From CG2-30-58-95 sp964618215 (lineage in GTDB: Bacteria > Chloroflexota > Anaerolineae > Anaerolineales > Villigracilaceae): a stretch of 64,000 nt of DNA. The stretch is from positions 55,594-119,593 of the forward strand of contig CAZTZE010000005.1 in the NCBI GenBank assembly GCA_964618215.1, in the 5' to 3' direction. Under the pieces are notes generated by a model. That model was not told where the DNA came from and searched no databases. It saw nothing but the letters and a program-made list of their open reading frames with translations. The translations under genes were made by a program, and so were the position numbers. This document shows, one piece after another, positions 8,548 to 16,664 of the stretch; position 1 is the stretch's first letter, and each line of letters begins with the position of its first letter.

Positions 8548-9092
8548 TTATTTGCCCGAATTGCCAGCACAAAGACTTTTCTGGAGCATTGTTTTGCAGC
8601 CAGTGCGGCGCACAATTGGCGGCTGCCATGAGTTCCGACTTGCCGTCAGGTCTTCGTCAGAAAGACCCCATGACCAAAACCAGCTCGAATAGCAAACAAA
8701 AAACCGGTTCAAAACCTGCTCCATCTGCCGGTAGGCCTTCGGCGGATGCCGGGGAAGAGCGCGTTACGTTGCACCTCATTGAGAGCGGGCAAATCCTACC
8801 CCTGGCAGAGCGGATGGAGTTCTCCCTGGGAAGAGTCTCTGAGGGCCAGCCGATCATGCCGGATATTGACCTGACGCCCTACAAAGCCTACGATAAGGGC
8901 GTTTCACGCCTTCACGCAATATTGAGACGGGTCAAAAACAAGGTCGTGATTATGGACCTGGGATCATCCAACGGCACATACGTGAACGGGAACCGTCTTT
9001 CGCCACAGATCGAGCATGTTCTCTCGCATGGAGATACCATCCACCTGGGCAAGTTGAAAATCCAAATTCTATTTAGCCCGGACGAAAAGTAA
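8544..9092 (+). CDS. Zinc-ribbon FHA-domain protein
   Basis: 182 residues. The N-terminus has a four-Cys zinc ribbon (ICPNCQH and FCSQCGAQ). A low-complexity Ser/Lys/Pro linker follows (about residues 30-70). The C-terminus is a forkhead-associated domain with the phosphothreonine-binding signature: FSLGRVSEG, SRLHAILRR, DLGSSNGTYVNGNRL, LSHGDTIHLG. It should bind phosphothreonine made by the upstream kinase. It overlaps the DnaJ-VWA gene by four bases, so it is translated from the same message. Confidence 0.93.
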   Translation: MIICPNCQHKDFSGALFCSQCGAQLAAAMSSDLPSGLRQKDPMTKTSSNSKQKTGSKPAPSAGRPSADAGEERVTLHLIESGQILPLAERMEFSLGRVSEGQPIMPDIDLTPYKAYDKGVSRLHAILRRVKNKVVIMDLGSSNGTYVNGNRLSPQIEHVLSHGDTIHLGKLKIQILFSPDEK

Positions 9093-9104
9093 GGCAAGGT
9101 GCAT

Positions 9105-9347
9105 ATGGCTCAAACAGTCATTGTCCACATTTCGAACGAAGACCCCATTGTCGGCGAGGTAGACGAACTGCCCAGCCCCACTGACACGTTAATCACAATC
9201 CATAGCCCCCGACGGCGGGACGGCAAGGATGTCCACTACCTGCAAAACAGCGTCGTGACCATCATCTGGCCGGTCAGCCAGATTTCTTTCATCGAAGTCT
9301 TGCCCAGCCAGGTGGAAGAGGAAATTATCGGTTTTGTAAGGGAATAA
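9105..9347 (+). CDS. Small conserved-looking protein of unknown function
   Basis: 80 residues from ATG 9105 (a GTG at 9099 is also possible). The sequence is beta-rich, with no Cys, TM or signal peptide: VIVHISNEDPIVGEVDELP, DTLITIHSPRR, VVTIIWPVSQISFIEVLPS. The repeated short strands suggest a small barrel such as an SH3- or Sm-like fold, but I do not recognise a family. It sits 12 bases after the FHA gene and four before the response regulator, so it belongs to the signalling operon. Confidence 0.6.
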   Translation: MAQTVIVHISNEDPIVGEVDELPSPTDTLITIHSPRRRDGKDVHYLQNSVVTIIWPVSQISFIEVLPSQVEEEIIGFVRE

Positions 9348-9351
9348 ATAC

Positions 9352-10077
9352 ATGAAGGACGAAATACTCATACGACGAAAAATTCTGGTCGTTGACGACG
9401 AGGAGCGCATGGTGCGCTTCATCCGTCTGAACCTGGAACACGATGGCTTTGTCGTCAGCGAAGCATTTAACGGTAAACAAGCCCTTCAGCGTCTGCGGGA
9501 CGCCACGCCCGATCTCATCCTATTGGATGTAATGATGCCAGACCTGGATGGATTCGAAGTGCTTAGAATGATCCGCGAGAGCAACAACGTTCCGGTCATC
9601 ATGCTGACCGCCAAAGGCGAGGAAGATGACCGCGTGCGCGGCCTGGAACTGGGCGCGGACGATTACATCACCAAGCCATTCAGTCCGCGCGAAATGGTCA
9701 GCCGCGTCAAGGCCGTCCTGCGACGCAGCGAGAGCCTCTCTGGCAGCATGCACGGTTTGATCCAGATAGACGAGCGTCTGAAGATGGATTTCGACCGGCG
9801 CGAAATCTGGCTCGAAGGCAAGATCGTCAAATTACGCCCCACAGAATACCGCATGCTCTTCCAACTGGTGCAGAACGCAGGTTGGGTGATCTCACACGAC
9901 CAGTTGCTGGCGAAAGTCTGGGGTTACGAGTATCGCGATGAGCCGCACTATGTCCGTTTATACATCAATTATCTGCGCCAGAAATTGGAGAAAGACCCGG
10001 CCAACCCGAAATATATCCTGACCGAACGCGGTGTGGGATATCGCTTCGTGGATTTCCGCCGGGAACAAGAAGAATAA
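9352..10077 (+). CDS. OmpR/PhoB-family response regulator
   Basis: 241 residues. Receiver domain at about residues 10-122: acidic pair VVDDEER, phosphoacceptor Asp in ILLDVMMPDLDG, Thr in VIMLTAKG, Lys in DYITKPFSP. DNA-binding winged helix at about 140-235: KLRPTEYRMLFQLVQNAG, LLAKVWGYEYRDEPHYVRLY, GVGYRFV. No partner histidine kinase is adjacent. Its location at the end of the kinase/PP2C/FHA operon suggests crosstalk between Ser/Thr and His-Asp signalling. Confidence 0.95.
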   Translation: MKDEILIRRKILVVDDEERMVRFIRLNLEHDGFVVSEAFNGKQALQRLRDATPDLILLDVMMPDLDGFEVLRMIRESNNVPVIMLTAKGEEDDRVRGLELGADDYITKPFSPREMVSRVKAVLRRSESLSGSMHGLIQIDERLKMDFDRREIWLEGKIVKLRPTEYRMLFQLVQNAGWVISHDQLLAKVWGYEYRDEPHYVRLYINYLRQKLEKDPANPKYILTERGVGYRFVDFRREQEE

Positions 10078-10147
10078 TGGCCGTTTTTCTGTCCTTGCCA
10101 GACAAGCCACTCTCGAATATACTCTCAGCAGAGAGGTAGTGTCCCGC

Positions 10148-10807
10148 ATGAGCAAGCAACGCATTCTTCTAGTAGATGATCATGAAGTAGTCCGGTTGGG
10201 ATTAAAAGCCCTGCTCGAACGCCATCCGCAATTCGACGTGGTAGCCGAAGCCGCCACGGCCCGCGAAGCCCTCGAAATGGTCAGCAACACGCAGCCAGAT
10301 GTGGTGGTGATGGATATCCGCCTGCCCGGTTCTTCCGGGATCGAAGCCTGCGAGGAGATCACCCGCCGCTTCCCGGATACGAAAGTCATCATGTTGACCT
10401 CGTATGCCGAGGACGAAATGTTATTTTCGTCCATTCGCGCCGGGGCATCCGGTTATGTCTTGAAGCAGATCGGCGGTGAGGATCTGGTGCGGGCCATCGA
10501 GGCCGTCGGCCGCGGCGAGGCCTTGCTCGACCCGGCCGTTACGCAGCGCGTCTTCCAGGAAGTGCGCCGGGCAGTGAGAGAGGAAGAGGCCTCTGCCTTC
10601 GCGCATCTCAGCCAGCAGGAAAAACACGTGCTGCTCCTGGTCTCCGAAGGCAAGACCAACCGGGAGATCGCCAAAAATCTCTTCCTGGGGGAGGGCACGG
10701 TGCGCAATTACGTCAGCAGCATTCTCTCCAAACTTGGGGTGAGTAACCGCGCCGAAGCCGCCGCGTACGCGGTAGAACATAGCCTGAGGGAATATATCTC
10801 AACCTGA
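10148..10807 (+). CDS. NarL/LuxR-family response regulator
   Basis: 219 residues. Receiver: LLVDDHEVVRLGLKALLERH, phosphoacceptor in VVVMDIRLPGSSGIE, MLTSYAEDE, YVLKQIGGED. C-terminal LuxR-type HTH: LSQQEKHVLLLVSEGKTNRE, EGTVRNYVSSILSKLGVSNR. Start is the ATG at 10148; an upstream extension lacks homology. It lies 70 bases after the OmpR-type regulator in the same direction and has no adjacent sensor kinase. It resembles DevR-type regulators in length and layout. Confidence 0.95.
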   Translation: MSKQRILLVDDHEVVRLGLKALLERHPQFDVVAEAATAREALEMVSNTQPDVVVMDIRLPGSSGIEACEEITRRFPDTKVIMLTSYAEDEMLFSSIRAGASGYVLKQIGGEDLVRAIEAVGRGEALLDPAVTQRVFQEVRRAVREEEASAFAHLSQQEKHVLLLVSEGKTNREIAKNLFLGEGTVRNYVSSILSKLGVSNRAEAAAYAVEHSLREYIST

Positions 10808-10870
10808 GGCCGATATATTATCTGAGCTGGATCTTTTTCCACCCCACCGGGGCGGAATTATTCCACCTTA

Positions 10871-12205
10871 TCAAAACCCCATTGCCGTGAACATATCTTC
10901 GTTCGTGGAGAATTTGAATGCTTCTCCGCCACGTTTTTGGCTTTCGGCGCGTTCGGCCTCTTCCAACCGTGCCAGCCGATTCTTCGAGATTACATGTACA
11001 TGCGTCTCCTCCAGTCGCTGCGCGAACTTCTCGAAGACGTTTTCCACGTCCCGCATCGCCGGTTGAGCTTGCAGGAATTGAAGAATTGCCTGTGCGGCGT
11101 TCTCGCCATCTTTGCGGGCTATGCCCACCAGACCGGTGCTGGCTTGGCGCGCCCAACCTGCCAGAAATACTTTTTCCAGCGGTTTTCCGCTATCCGGGTC
11201 AAAGGCCTCGTATGATACTCCGTCAATCGGAAAACGAGGCTCAGAAACTGTAACGTAACCGTTGTTGTATACCGGCAGACAAAAATCCTTATCCACACTA
11301 TCGCCAATCGCAAAAATGACAGTATCCGCCTCGATCTGGCGCGTGAGACCCAAGCCGACTGCCTTGAAGTTGCCATCGGAAATCGCCAATGTATTGTCTT
11401 CTACTTTCAATGCGCTGATGCCATTGAACCAGTCGCCTAAGATTCTTACCGGTGAGGCCAGAAATTCAAAGCGCAGGCGCGTGTCCGAAACTGGTTCGAG
11501 CGCCTTGGGTAAAGAGGAAAGCAAGGCCTCTTTGGCGGCCGCCACATCTTGTCCTACTTTTTCCATGTGCACGGCTACGCGTTGGAACTCTGCATCCAGG
11601 GCGCTCAAATCCAGATTGCGGGCCACGGCTTCCAGCTCTTTTTTAGCGAATTTCACCTCGGCCGGACCGCGCCGCAGCACCGCGATGACCTCGTCCACCT
11701 TTTTCTCGCGGACGAGGTAATGGGCGATATCCATCATCACATTCCCCCCACCGACCAAAGCCACCTTGCGTCCAATGAGGTACTTCTTTTGACTGAAGGG
11801 GGGCAGCAGGTTGTAATGAAAGACAATGTTCTTGGCATGGTACACACCCGGCAGGTTCTCGCCGGGCAGGCGTACCCATTTTGTGCCTTGCGCCCCGGTC
11901 GTAACCAGTACAGCTTGAATCCCAGAATCCATTAAATCCTCGAGGACGATATTTCCACCGCAACACACCGTGATATTGCCAAAATAATCTATCCGGGGCG
12001 AATCCAAAATCTGGTGGAATTGATTTTGCAAGCCTGATTTCATCTTTGCTTTATCGGGATAAATGCCATATTCAGCCAATCCACCCGGCTTTATATCCCG
12101 ATTAAACAAGGCCACACGAGCGCCATTTTCTGCAAGTTTCCGAGCCGCGTAAAGGCCGGCGGGGCCTGCCCCGATCACGGCGACAATATATTTTGGTTCA
12201 TCCAT
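10871..12205 (-). CDS. FprA/adrenodoxin-reductase-like ferredoxin-NADP(+) reductase
   Basis: About 444 residues. FAD-binding Rossmann motif VIGAGPAGLYAARKLAE near the N-terminus; NADP-binding motif VALVGGGNVMMDIAHYLVRE mid-protein. GGLAEYGIYPDKAKMK is the flavin-proximal segment shared with glutamate synthase small subunits and adrenodoxin-reductase-type enzymes. VFLAGWARQASTGLVGIARK near the C-terminus is typical for this group. It should move electrons between NADPH and ferredoxin or a similar carrier. Start is ATG 12205 with AAAGGA upstream; ATG 12223 is an alternative. It is transcribed divergently from the M16 peptidases, with a MITE-like element in the shared upstream region. Confidence 0.8.
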   Translation of the reverse strand: MDEPKYIVAVIGAGPAGLYAARKLAENGARVALFNRDIKPGGLAEYGIYPDKAKMKSGLQNQFHQILDSPRIDYFGNITVCCGGNIVLEDLMDSGIQAVLVTTGAQGTKWVRLPGENLPGVYHAKNIVFHYNLLPPFSQKKYLIGRKVALVGGGNVMMDIAHYLVREKKVDEVIAVLRRGPAEVKFAKKELEAVARNLDLSALDAEFQRVAVHMEKVGQDVAAAKEALLSSLPKALEPVSDTRLRFEFLASPVRILGDWFNGISALKVEDNTLAISDGNFKAVGLGLTRQIEADTVIFAIGDSVDKDFCLPVYNNGYVTVSEPRFPIDGVSYEAFDPDSGKPLEKVFLAGWARQASTGLVGIARKDGENAAQAILQFLQAQPAMRDVENVFEKFAQRLEETHVHVISKNRLARLEEAERAESQKRGGEAFKFSTNEDMFTAMGF

Positions 12206-12281
12206 AACACTATTTCCTTTCATGCGGCATAGATTATAGTCTTATAAAACCTGTCAGGCAAGTACAAAAGTTCGGTGCATA

Positions 12282-12404
12282 GTGTGCACGCAAAACATGT
12301 CAGGCAGATGGTTCCTTGCGCCGTCCTCGGCGCAAGATTTACGCTCAAAACGCCGCCGAGGACGGCGGCTGGAGTTTATGTTGCTGACAACCTTTGCGTG
12401 CACA
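12282..12404. mobile_element. MITE-like element A (123 bp, 13-bp perfect TIR, 9-bp target duplication)
   Basis: The ends are GTGTGCACGCAAA and TTTGCGTGCACAC, a perfect 13-bp terminal inverted repeat. Directly outside are 9-bp direct repeats CGGTGCATA at 12273-12281 and 12405-12413. Inside, a second nested inverted repeat runs from about 12318-12332 to 12351-12368 (CGCCGTCCTCGGCG against CGCCGAGGACGGCG). There is no coding capacity. It is a classic non-autonomous transposon structure, in the divergent upstream region of the flavoprotein and M16 genes. No matching transposase is in the window. Confidence 0.82.
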
Positions 12405-12468
12405 CGGTGCATATTTTGCCACTCTATGCTATAGTTTAACTGATACAATAGCCGCCTTTGGAGGTTTT

Positions 12469-13785
12469 ATGCCCGACCCTATTCAACGAACCACGCTTGC
12501 CAACGGTTTACAAGTTCTTTTGAAAGAGATCCACACCGCACCCATCACCAGCAGTTGGGTCTGGTACCGCGCCGGCTCCAGGGATGAAGCCTCCGGTCAC
12601 ACCGGAATATCCCATTGGGTCGAACACATGCAGTTCAAGGGGACGCCCCAGTTCCCAGCTTCCATATTGGATAAAGCCATCTCCCGCGAGGGGGGTGTTT
12701 GGAATGCCTTCACCTTCATGGACTGGACGACATATTTCGAGACCATGCCGGGTGATAAGATTGATTTGGCATTGCGCCTGGAGGCCGACCGGATGGTCAA
12801 CAGCGCCTTCGACCCTGAGGAGGTGGCCTCCGAACGGACGGTGATCATCTCTGAACGCGAAGGCAGTCAGAATGAACCTCTCTTCCTGCTCGGCGAAGCC
12901 GTACAGGCGGCTGCCTTTCGCGTCCATCCTTATCACCATGAAATCATCGGAGACTTGGTTGACCTGAAGACGATAAGCCGCGAGGATCTCTACCAGCATT
13001 ATCGCAGCTACTACCTGCCCAACAACGCGGTTGTGGCTCTGGCCGGCGATTTCGAAACCGAGAGGATGCTCAAACGTATCCGCGAGCTTTTTGAACCGAT
13101 CCCGGCTGGAGCAACACCCCCCCGCCTGGATCGCCCCGAGCCGCCGCAAAACGGTGAACACCGTCTTTCTATCGAAGGCCCTGGCGAGACAACCTACATC
13201 GAGGTTTGCTACCACGCCCCATCTGGCTGCGACCCGGATTTCTTCCCGCTGACCGTCCTGGATAGTCTTCTGACCGGCCCAAGCAGCCTGAACATGTTCG
13301 GTGGTGGGGGCGTTTCCAACAAGACCTCGCGCCTCTACCGCGCCCTGGTGGAGAAGGAACTGGCAGTAGCCATCGGCGGCAGCGCCGCCACAACCATTGA
13401 CCCGTTCTTGTACACTGTCATGATCACCGTCCACCCCGGTAGTTCGGGGGCAGACCCGCAGAGGAAAGCCGAGGAAGTCTTATCGGCTTTCGACGACGAG
13501 ATCAAACGCGTTCAGAATGAGCTCGTCCCGGCTGCCGAGGTCGCCCGCGCCATCAAACAGGCGCGCGCCTTGTTCGCCTACGGTAGCGAGAACATCACCA
13601 ATCAGGCTTTCTGGCTGGGTCATGCCGAGATGTTCGCCACTTACGATTGGTTCCTCGATTACCTGGACAAGCTGGCGGCTGTCACACCGTCTGAGGTGCA
13701 GCGCGCCGCACAAAAATTCCTTCGACCGCAGAACCGGATCGTTGGAACCTACATCCCGACCGGAGCGGAGGTGGGGCATGAGTAA
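12469..13785 (+). CDS. M16-family zinc metallopeptidase, catalytic member
   Basis: 438 residues. The inverted zinc motif HxxEH is seen as SHWVEHM (His49, Glu52, His53). The distal Glu lies in IISEREGSQNEP. Two M16 half-domains are present, the second around ETTYIEVCYHAP with the conserved C-terminal NKTSRLYRALVE segment. Start ATG has GGAGG seven bases upstream. No signal peptide, so probably cytoplasmic. Its stop overlaps the start of the next M16 gene, which lacks the zinc motif. This catalytic plus non-catalytic pair resembles mitochondrial processing peptidase and bacterial M16 heterodimers. Confidence 0.93.
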   Translation: MPDPIQRTTLANGLQVLLKEIHTAPITSSWVWYRAGSRDEASGHTGISHWVEHMQFKGTPQFPASILDKAISREGGVWNAFTFMDWTTYFETMPGDKIDLALRLEADRMVNSAFDPEEVASERTVIISEREGSQNEPLFLLGEAVQAAAFRVHPYHHEIIGDLVDLKTISREDLYQHYRSYYLPNNAVVALAGDFETERMLKRIRELFEPIPAGATPPRLDRPEPPQNGEHRLSIEGPGETTYIEVCYHAPSGCDPDFFPLTVLDSLLTGPSSLNMFGGGGVSNKTSRLYRALVEKELAVAIGGSAATTIDPFLYTVMITVHPGSSGADPQRKAEEVLSAFDDEIKRVQNELVPAAEVARAIKQARALFAYGSENITNQAFWLGHAEMFATYDWFLDYLDKLAAVTPSEVQRAAQKFLRPQNRIVGTYIPTGAEVGHE

Positions 13786-15154
13786 AACGCAAAACGTAAC
13801 GAGTAAAACGAAAAACGTAAAACGTAATTACGTTTCACGTTTCACGCATTATGATAGCCAGATTGCAGGCTACCATCACGTAACTTCACCATCGAGTTCT
13901 TCTCTGCCTGGCCCGGATGACATAACGCGTTCCCCCTTAGCCAACGGCATCTTTCTCCTCACCCGGGCCAACTTCAACAGCCCGTCGGTCGTGATCAGCG
14001 GCTACATCCAATCTGGCAGCCTCTTCGACACGGACGAGAAACTCGGGCTGGCTGATTTTACCGCCTCGGCGCTTATGCATGGCAGCACGCTGCGGGACTT
14101 CCAGCAAATCTACAATGCGCTTGAATCTTGCGGGGCGAGCCTGTCTTTCAGCGCCGGAGCGCACACAGCCGGTTTCAGCGGCCGCTCCCTGGCCGAAGAC
14201 CTGCCCCTGCTGCTCAACACCCTGGCCGAAGTCGTCCGCCAGCCGGCCTTCCCATCTGAGCAGGTCGAGAAGCTGCGCGCCCAATTGCTGACCGGACTGG
14301 CCATCCGCGCCCAGGATACGGCCGACATGGCCGCCCTGACCTTCGACCAGATCCTCTTCGCCGGTCATCCCTACGGCCGCCCGGAAGACGGCTTCCCGGA
14401 GACGATCCAAGCCATCCGCCGCCAAGATCTGGTAGATTTCCATCGCCAGTATTACGGGCCGCGCGGCATGGTCATTGCCATCGTCGGCGCGGTCGAACCG
14501 CAGGGAGCCATGGAACAGGTGCAACGCGTGCTGGGTGATTGGAATAATGGCGGGCAGCCAGATTCTCCTCCTTTACCGCCCCTGACGCCCATGAAAGAGA
14601 CCCTCGCCCGTCGCGTGACCATCGCTGGAAAATCCCAGTCCGACCTCGTCATCGGGGCCTCCGGCCCGGCACGCCGAGACCCTGAATATCTCCCCGCCTC
14701 GCTGGGCAACTCTGTGCTCGGCCAGTTCGGTATGATGGGGCGTATCGGGGATGTGGTGCGCGAGAAATCCGGCCTGGCATACTACGCTTATTCCTCACTC
14801 CACGCCGGCATCGGCCCTGGCTCATGGGAGATCAGCGCGGGGGTCAACCCCGGCAACCTCGAAAAGGCGTCCGACTTGATCCGCGGCGAGATCGCCCGTT
14901 TCATCGAGAAGGGGGTCACGGCGGAGGAACTTGCAGATAGCCAGGCCAATTTTATCGGGCGCCTGCCGCTTTCATTGGAATCCAACGCGGGTGTCGCCGG
15001 TGCTTTGTTGAACATCGAACGCTTTGACTTGGGACTGGATTATTACCGTCGCTTTGCAGACCTGGTGCGCGCCGTGACACCGGATGAAGTTTTGCTGACC
15101 GCGCGCAAGTTCTTCCATTCTGATAGGCTGGCAATTTCGATCGCGGGGCCATAA
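13778..15154 (+). CDS. M16-family peptidase, non-catalytic partner subunit
   Basis: 458 residues. It has M16 fold features (NGIFLLTRANF, GSLFDTDEKLGLADFTASAL, HPYGRPEDGFPETIQAI, FHRQYYGPRGMVIAIVGAV) but the HxxEH motif is absent: the corresponding helix reads LADFTASALMHG. It is therefore likely an inactive subunit that pairs with the upstream catalytic gene. The ATG overlaps the upstream stop (ATGAGTAA). Odd: the first 40 or so residues are Lys/Asn/Val-rich and are encoded by an ACGTAAAACGT-type palindromic repeat also found near 28980 and 29765, so this N-terminus is probably repeat-derived. Recognisable homology begins near PGPDDITRSPLANG. Confidence 0.88.
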   Translation: MSKTQNVTSKTKNVKRNYVSRFTHYDSQIAGYHHVTSPSSSSLPGPDDITRSPLANGIFLLTRANFNSPSVVISGYIQSGSLFDTDEKLGLADFTASALMHGSTLRDFQQIYNALESCGASLSFSAGAHTAGFSGRSLAEDLPLLLNTLAEVVRQPAFPSEQVEKLRAQLLTGLAIRAQDTADMAALTFDQILFAGHPYGRPEDGFPETIQAIRRQDLVDFHRQYYGPRGMVIAIVGAVEPQGAMEQVQRVLGDWNNGGQPDSPPLPPLTPMKETLARRVTIAGKSQSDLVIGASGPARRDPEYLPASLGNSVLGQFGMMGRIGDVVREKSGLAYYAYSSLHAGIGPGSWEISAGVNPGNLEKASDLIRGEIARFIEKGVTAEELADSQANFIGRLPLSLESNAGVAGALLNIERFDLGLDYYRRFADLVRAVTPDEVLLTARKFFHSDRLAISIAGP

Positions 15155-15519
15155 TGATTCTACGCACTGGAATTGACCTCATCGAAATAGACCGCCTGCG
15201 TGCGGCGGTAGACCGCCACGGCGAGCGCTTCTTGACGCGTATCTTCACGCCTGCAGAACTCGAATACTGCGCCGGGAAAGGCGAATCGCTGGCGGCACGG
15301 TTCGCGGCCAAGGAGGCTGTCTCGAAGGCTCTGGGGACAGGTATCGGGCCGGTGTCCTGGCAGGAGATAGAAATCCACGGGGGGGAATACGAGGCGCCAG
15401 CCGTCATTCTGCACGATCGAGCTGAAAGGATCGCCAAAGAACTCAGGCTGACCAATTGGTCGGTCAGCCTGAGTCACAGCAGGACACACGCCATCGCACT
15501 TGTCGTTGCGACCGAGTAG
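15154..15519 (+). CDS. acpS: Holo-[acyl-carrier-protein] synthase
   Basis: 121 residues, the normal AcpS length. Motifs: LRTGIDLIEIDRL (Mg-binding Asp), FTPAELEYC, LAARFAAKEAVSKALGTG (Glu and Lys of the 4'-phosphopantetheinyl transferase site), and SLSHSRTHAIALVVA. It moves phosphopantetheine from CoA to the acyl carrier protein for fatty acid synthesis. Start overlaps the preceding stop by one base (TAATG). The stop codon itself lies in an ACCGAGTAGG sequence, the first ten bases of a dispersed repeat. Confidence 0.96.
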   Translation: MILRTGIDLIEIDRLRAAVDRHGERFLTRIFTPAELEYCAGKGESLAARFAAKEAVSKALGTGIGPVSWQEIEIHGGEYEAPAVILHDRAERIAKELRLTNWSVSLSHSRTHAIALVVATE

Positions 15520-15540
15520 GCCTTCGCGAAGCACCCTGTG
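15511..15540 (+). repeat. Repeat related to the dispersed ACCGAGTAGG family, at the acpS stop
   Basis: ACCGAGTAGG at 15511-15520 is followed by a short palindrome CTTCGCGAAG and then GCACCCTGTG. The repeat supplies the last codons and TAG stop of acpS. The downstream part differs from the 19-bp copies. A related partial copy is at 50124-50133. Confidence 0.45.
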
Positions 15541-15556
15541 GGTCGGCGGGGGAGAA

Positions 15557-15787
15557 TTAGTTCTTTTCTTCCACGCCGATCCAAAGGTGGCCGGGGAGCA
15601 CCAGACGGCTTGGGCGAACGGAGATCTTACCAGCCTTGAGCAAAGGTTCGGCTAACATGCCTCGGTTCACGAGACACAGGTCGGGGATGTGGCCATATTT
15701 CTGCCGGTAATAATCCGCAGCGCGCTCGACTTTGACTGTCAGCGCGGTGCGGGGGTCGTTGTCAAACCAGAGCATACCAACGTTCAT
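15557..15787 (-). CDS. Small conserved-looking protein, downstream of the LexA-box ATPase gene
   Basis: 76 residues: MNVGMLWFDNDPRT at the start, then VKVERAADYYRQKYGHIPDL and LVLPGHLWIGVEE. No TM, Cys pairs or known motif. It begins 9 bases after the stop of the P-loop ATPase gene and has no promoter of its own in sight, so the two are probably one LexA-controlled message. The function is unknown. A DNA-repair-associated role is suggested only by the context. Confidence 0.65.
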   Translation of the reverse strand: MNVGMLWFDNDPRTALTVKVERAADYYRQKYGHIPDLCLVNRGMLAEPLLKAGKISVRPSRLVLPGHLWIGVEEKN

Positions 15788-15796
15788 ATCAATCTC

Positions 15797-16621
15797 CTAC
15801 GAATTAATCGCCGGGATCGGGAATTGAAGCCAGCCGTTCTCTTGTTTCAGGCTGAACTCCAGTCCCGGGAGCATGGAGGCCAGATCGGCTTGCGCATCGC
15901 CTGTGAGCGTTTGGGCTAAAGCTGGTTGGTGGATGAAGCCAAAGATGTGCGTGCGGAACAATCCCAGCCAGGGGCGCAGACGTGTGGCGCGTAAGGTGTT
16001 GAGCGTCGCCACTGTCCAGACGCGCTTATCCGCACCGTGGAGAAGCAACCAACGCAAGTCCTGTTGGGCTTCGTAACTGGCGTTTACCATCGAAGCCAGG
16101 TCGTCGAGCAGCAAGATCAGTACCTGCCGCCCGTGATGCGGACGATCAGCCCAGGTCAGCATGTTGTGAATAAACCCTTGGGCCGAGCTGTGAAAAGCTG
16201 GCCAGATACCCATGCTGGCGGCAGATGCATCCAGGCTGCTCCATTCATCTACGAAGTTGCTCACCACACCGAACTGGACATCACCCGGATCCTGCGACCG
16301 AGTAGGTGCTGCGCAGAAATCAACGCTGCGCGCCAACAGTTGTAAAAGCGCCGTCTTGCCGCTGCCCCGATCGCCCACCACCAGGATAGGACTGGGGGCC
16401 AGTTCATACAGGTTAAGCAGGACTGGCAAGCCATCCGCTGCCGTGCCGAGCATGAGTGTCTCCTGCCGAAGGCTACCCGGCGGGAGAGATTTCAGGGTCG
16501 CTTGCGCCTCTTCGAGAACGGGCAAACCTGGCGCGCGGGTGGATGGCCCGGCCTGTGCAAGTTCGGGCTGGGGTTCCTGGGAGGCCTGCGAGGCCAGAGT
16601 AAAGAGAGTGGTGGAAGTCAT
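15797..16621 (-). CDS. P-loop ATPase (FtsK/HerA- or AAA-like), LexA-box controlled
   Basis: 274 residues. Walker A is VGDRGSGKTALLQLL near residue 85; Walker B is QVLILLLDDLASM. SLPPGSLRQETLMLG and GLPVLLNLYELAPSPILVVG precede the P-loop, an order seen in HerA/FtsK-like ATPases. The last quarter (HIFGFIHQPALAQTLTGDAQ) resembles the sensor region of such proteins. It lacks TM segments. A LexA box lies 30 bases upstream, so it is likely induced by DNA damage. Odd: the peptide CAAPTR directly after SVDF is encoded by the 19-bp dispersed repeat and looks like an in-frame insertion just after the P-loop helix. The partner and substrate are unknown. Confidence 0.7.
   Translation of the reverse strand: MTSTTLFTLASQASQEPQPELAQAGPSTRAPGLPVLEEAQATLKSLPPGSLRQETLMLGTAADGLPVLLNLYELAPSPILVVGDRGSGKTALLQLLARSVDFCAAPTRSQDPGDVQFGVVSNFVDEWSSLDASAASMGIWPAFHSSAQGFIHNMLTWADRPHHGRQVLILLLDDLASMVNASYEAQQDLRWLLLHGADKRVWTVATLNTLRATRLRPWLGLFRTHIFGFIHQPALAQTLTGDAQADLASMLPGLEFSLKQENGWLQFPIPAINS
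16297..16315 (+). repeat. 19-bp dispersed repeat, copy inside the P-loop ATPase gene
   Basis: ACCGAGTAGGTGCTGCGCA on the plus strand. The gene is on the minus strand, so it is read as CAAPTR. Identical to the 2533-2551 and 47200-47218 copies. Confidence 0.85.
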
Positions 16622-16650
16622 AGGATCGCTGTTTGCCGAAGATATAAAAT

Positions 16651-16664
16651 AGAACGTATGTTCT
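16651..16664 (-). promoter_or_regulatory. LexA/SOS box overlapping the ATPase promoter
   Basis: On the minus strand the site reads AGAACATACGTTCT, a match to the Gram-positive-type SOS box GAACN4GTTC. TTGACT and TATAAT, separated by about 15 bases, lie just upstream on the same strand, so LexA would cover the transcription start. A second box with the same core lies upstream of lexA at 28143-28156. Confidence 0.85.
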
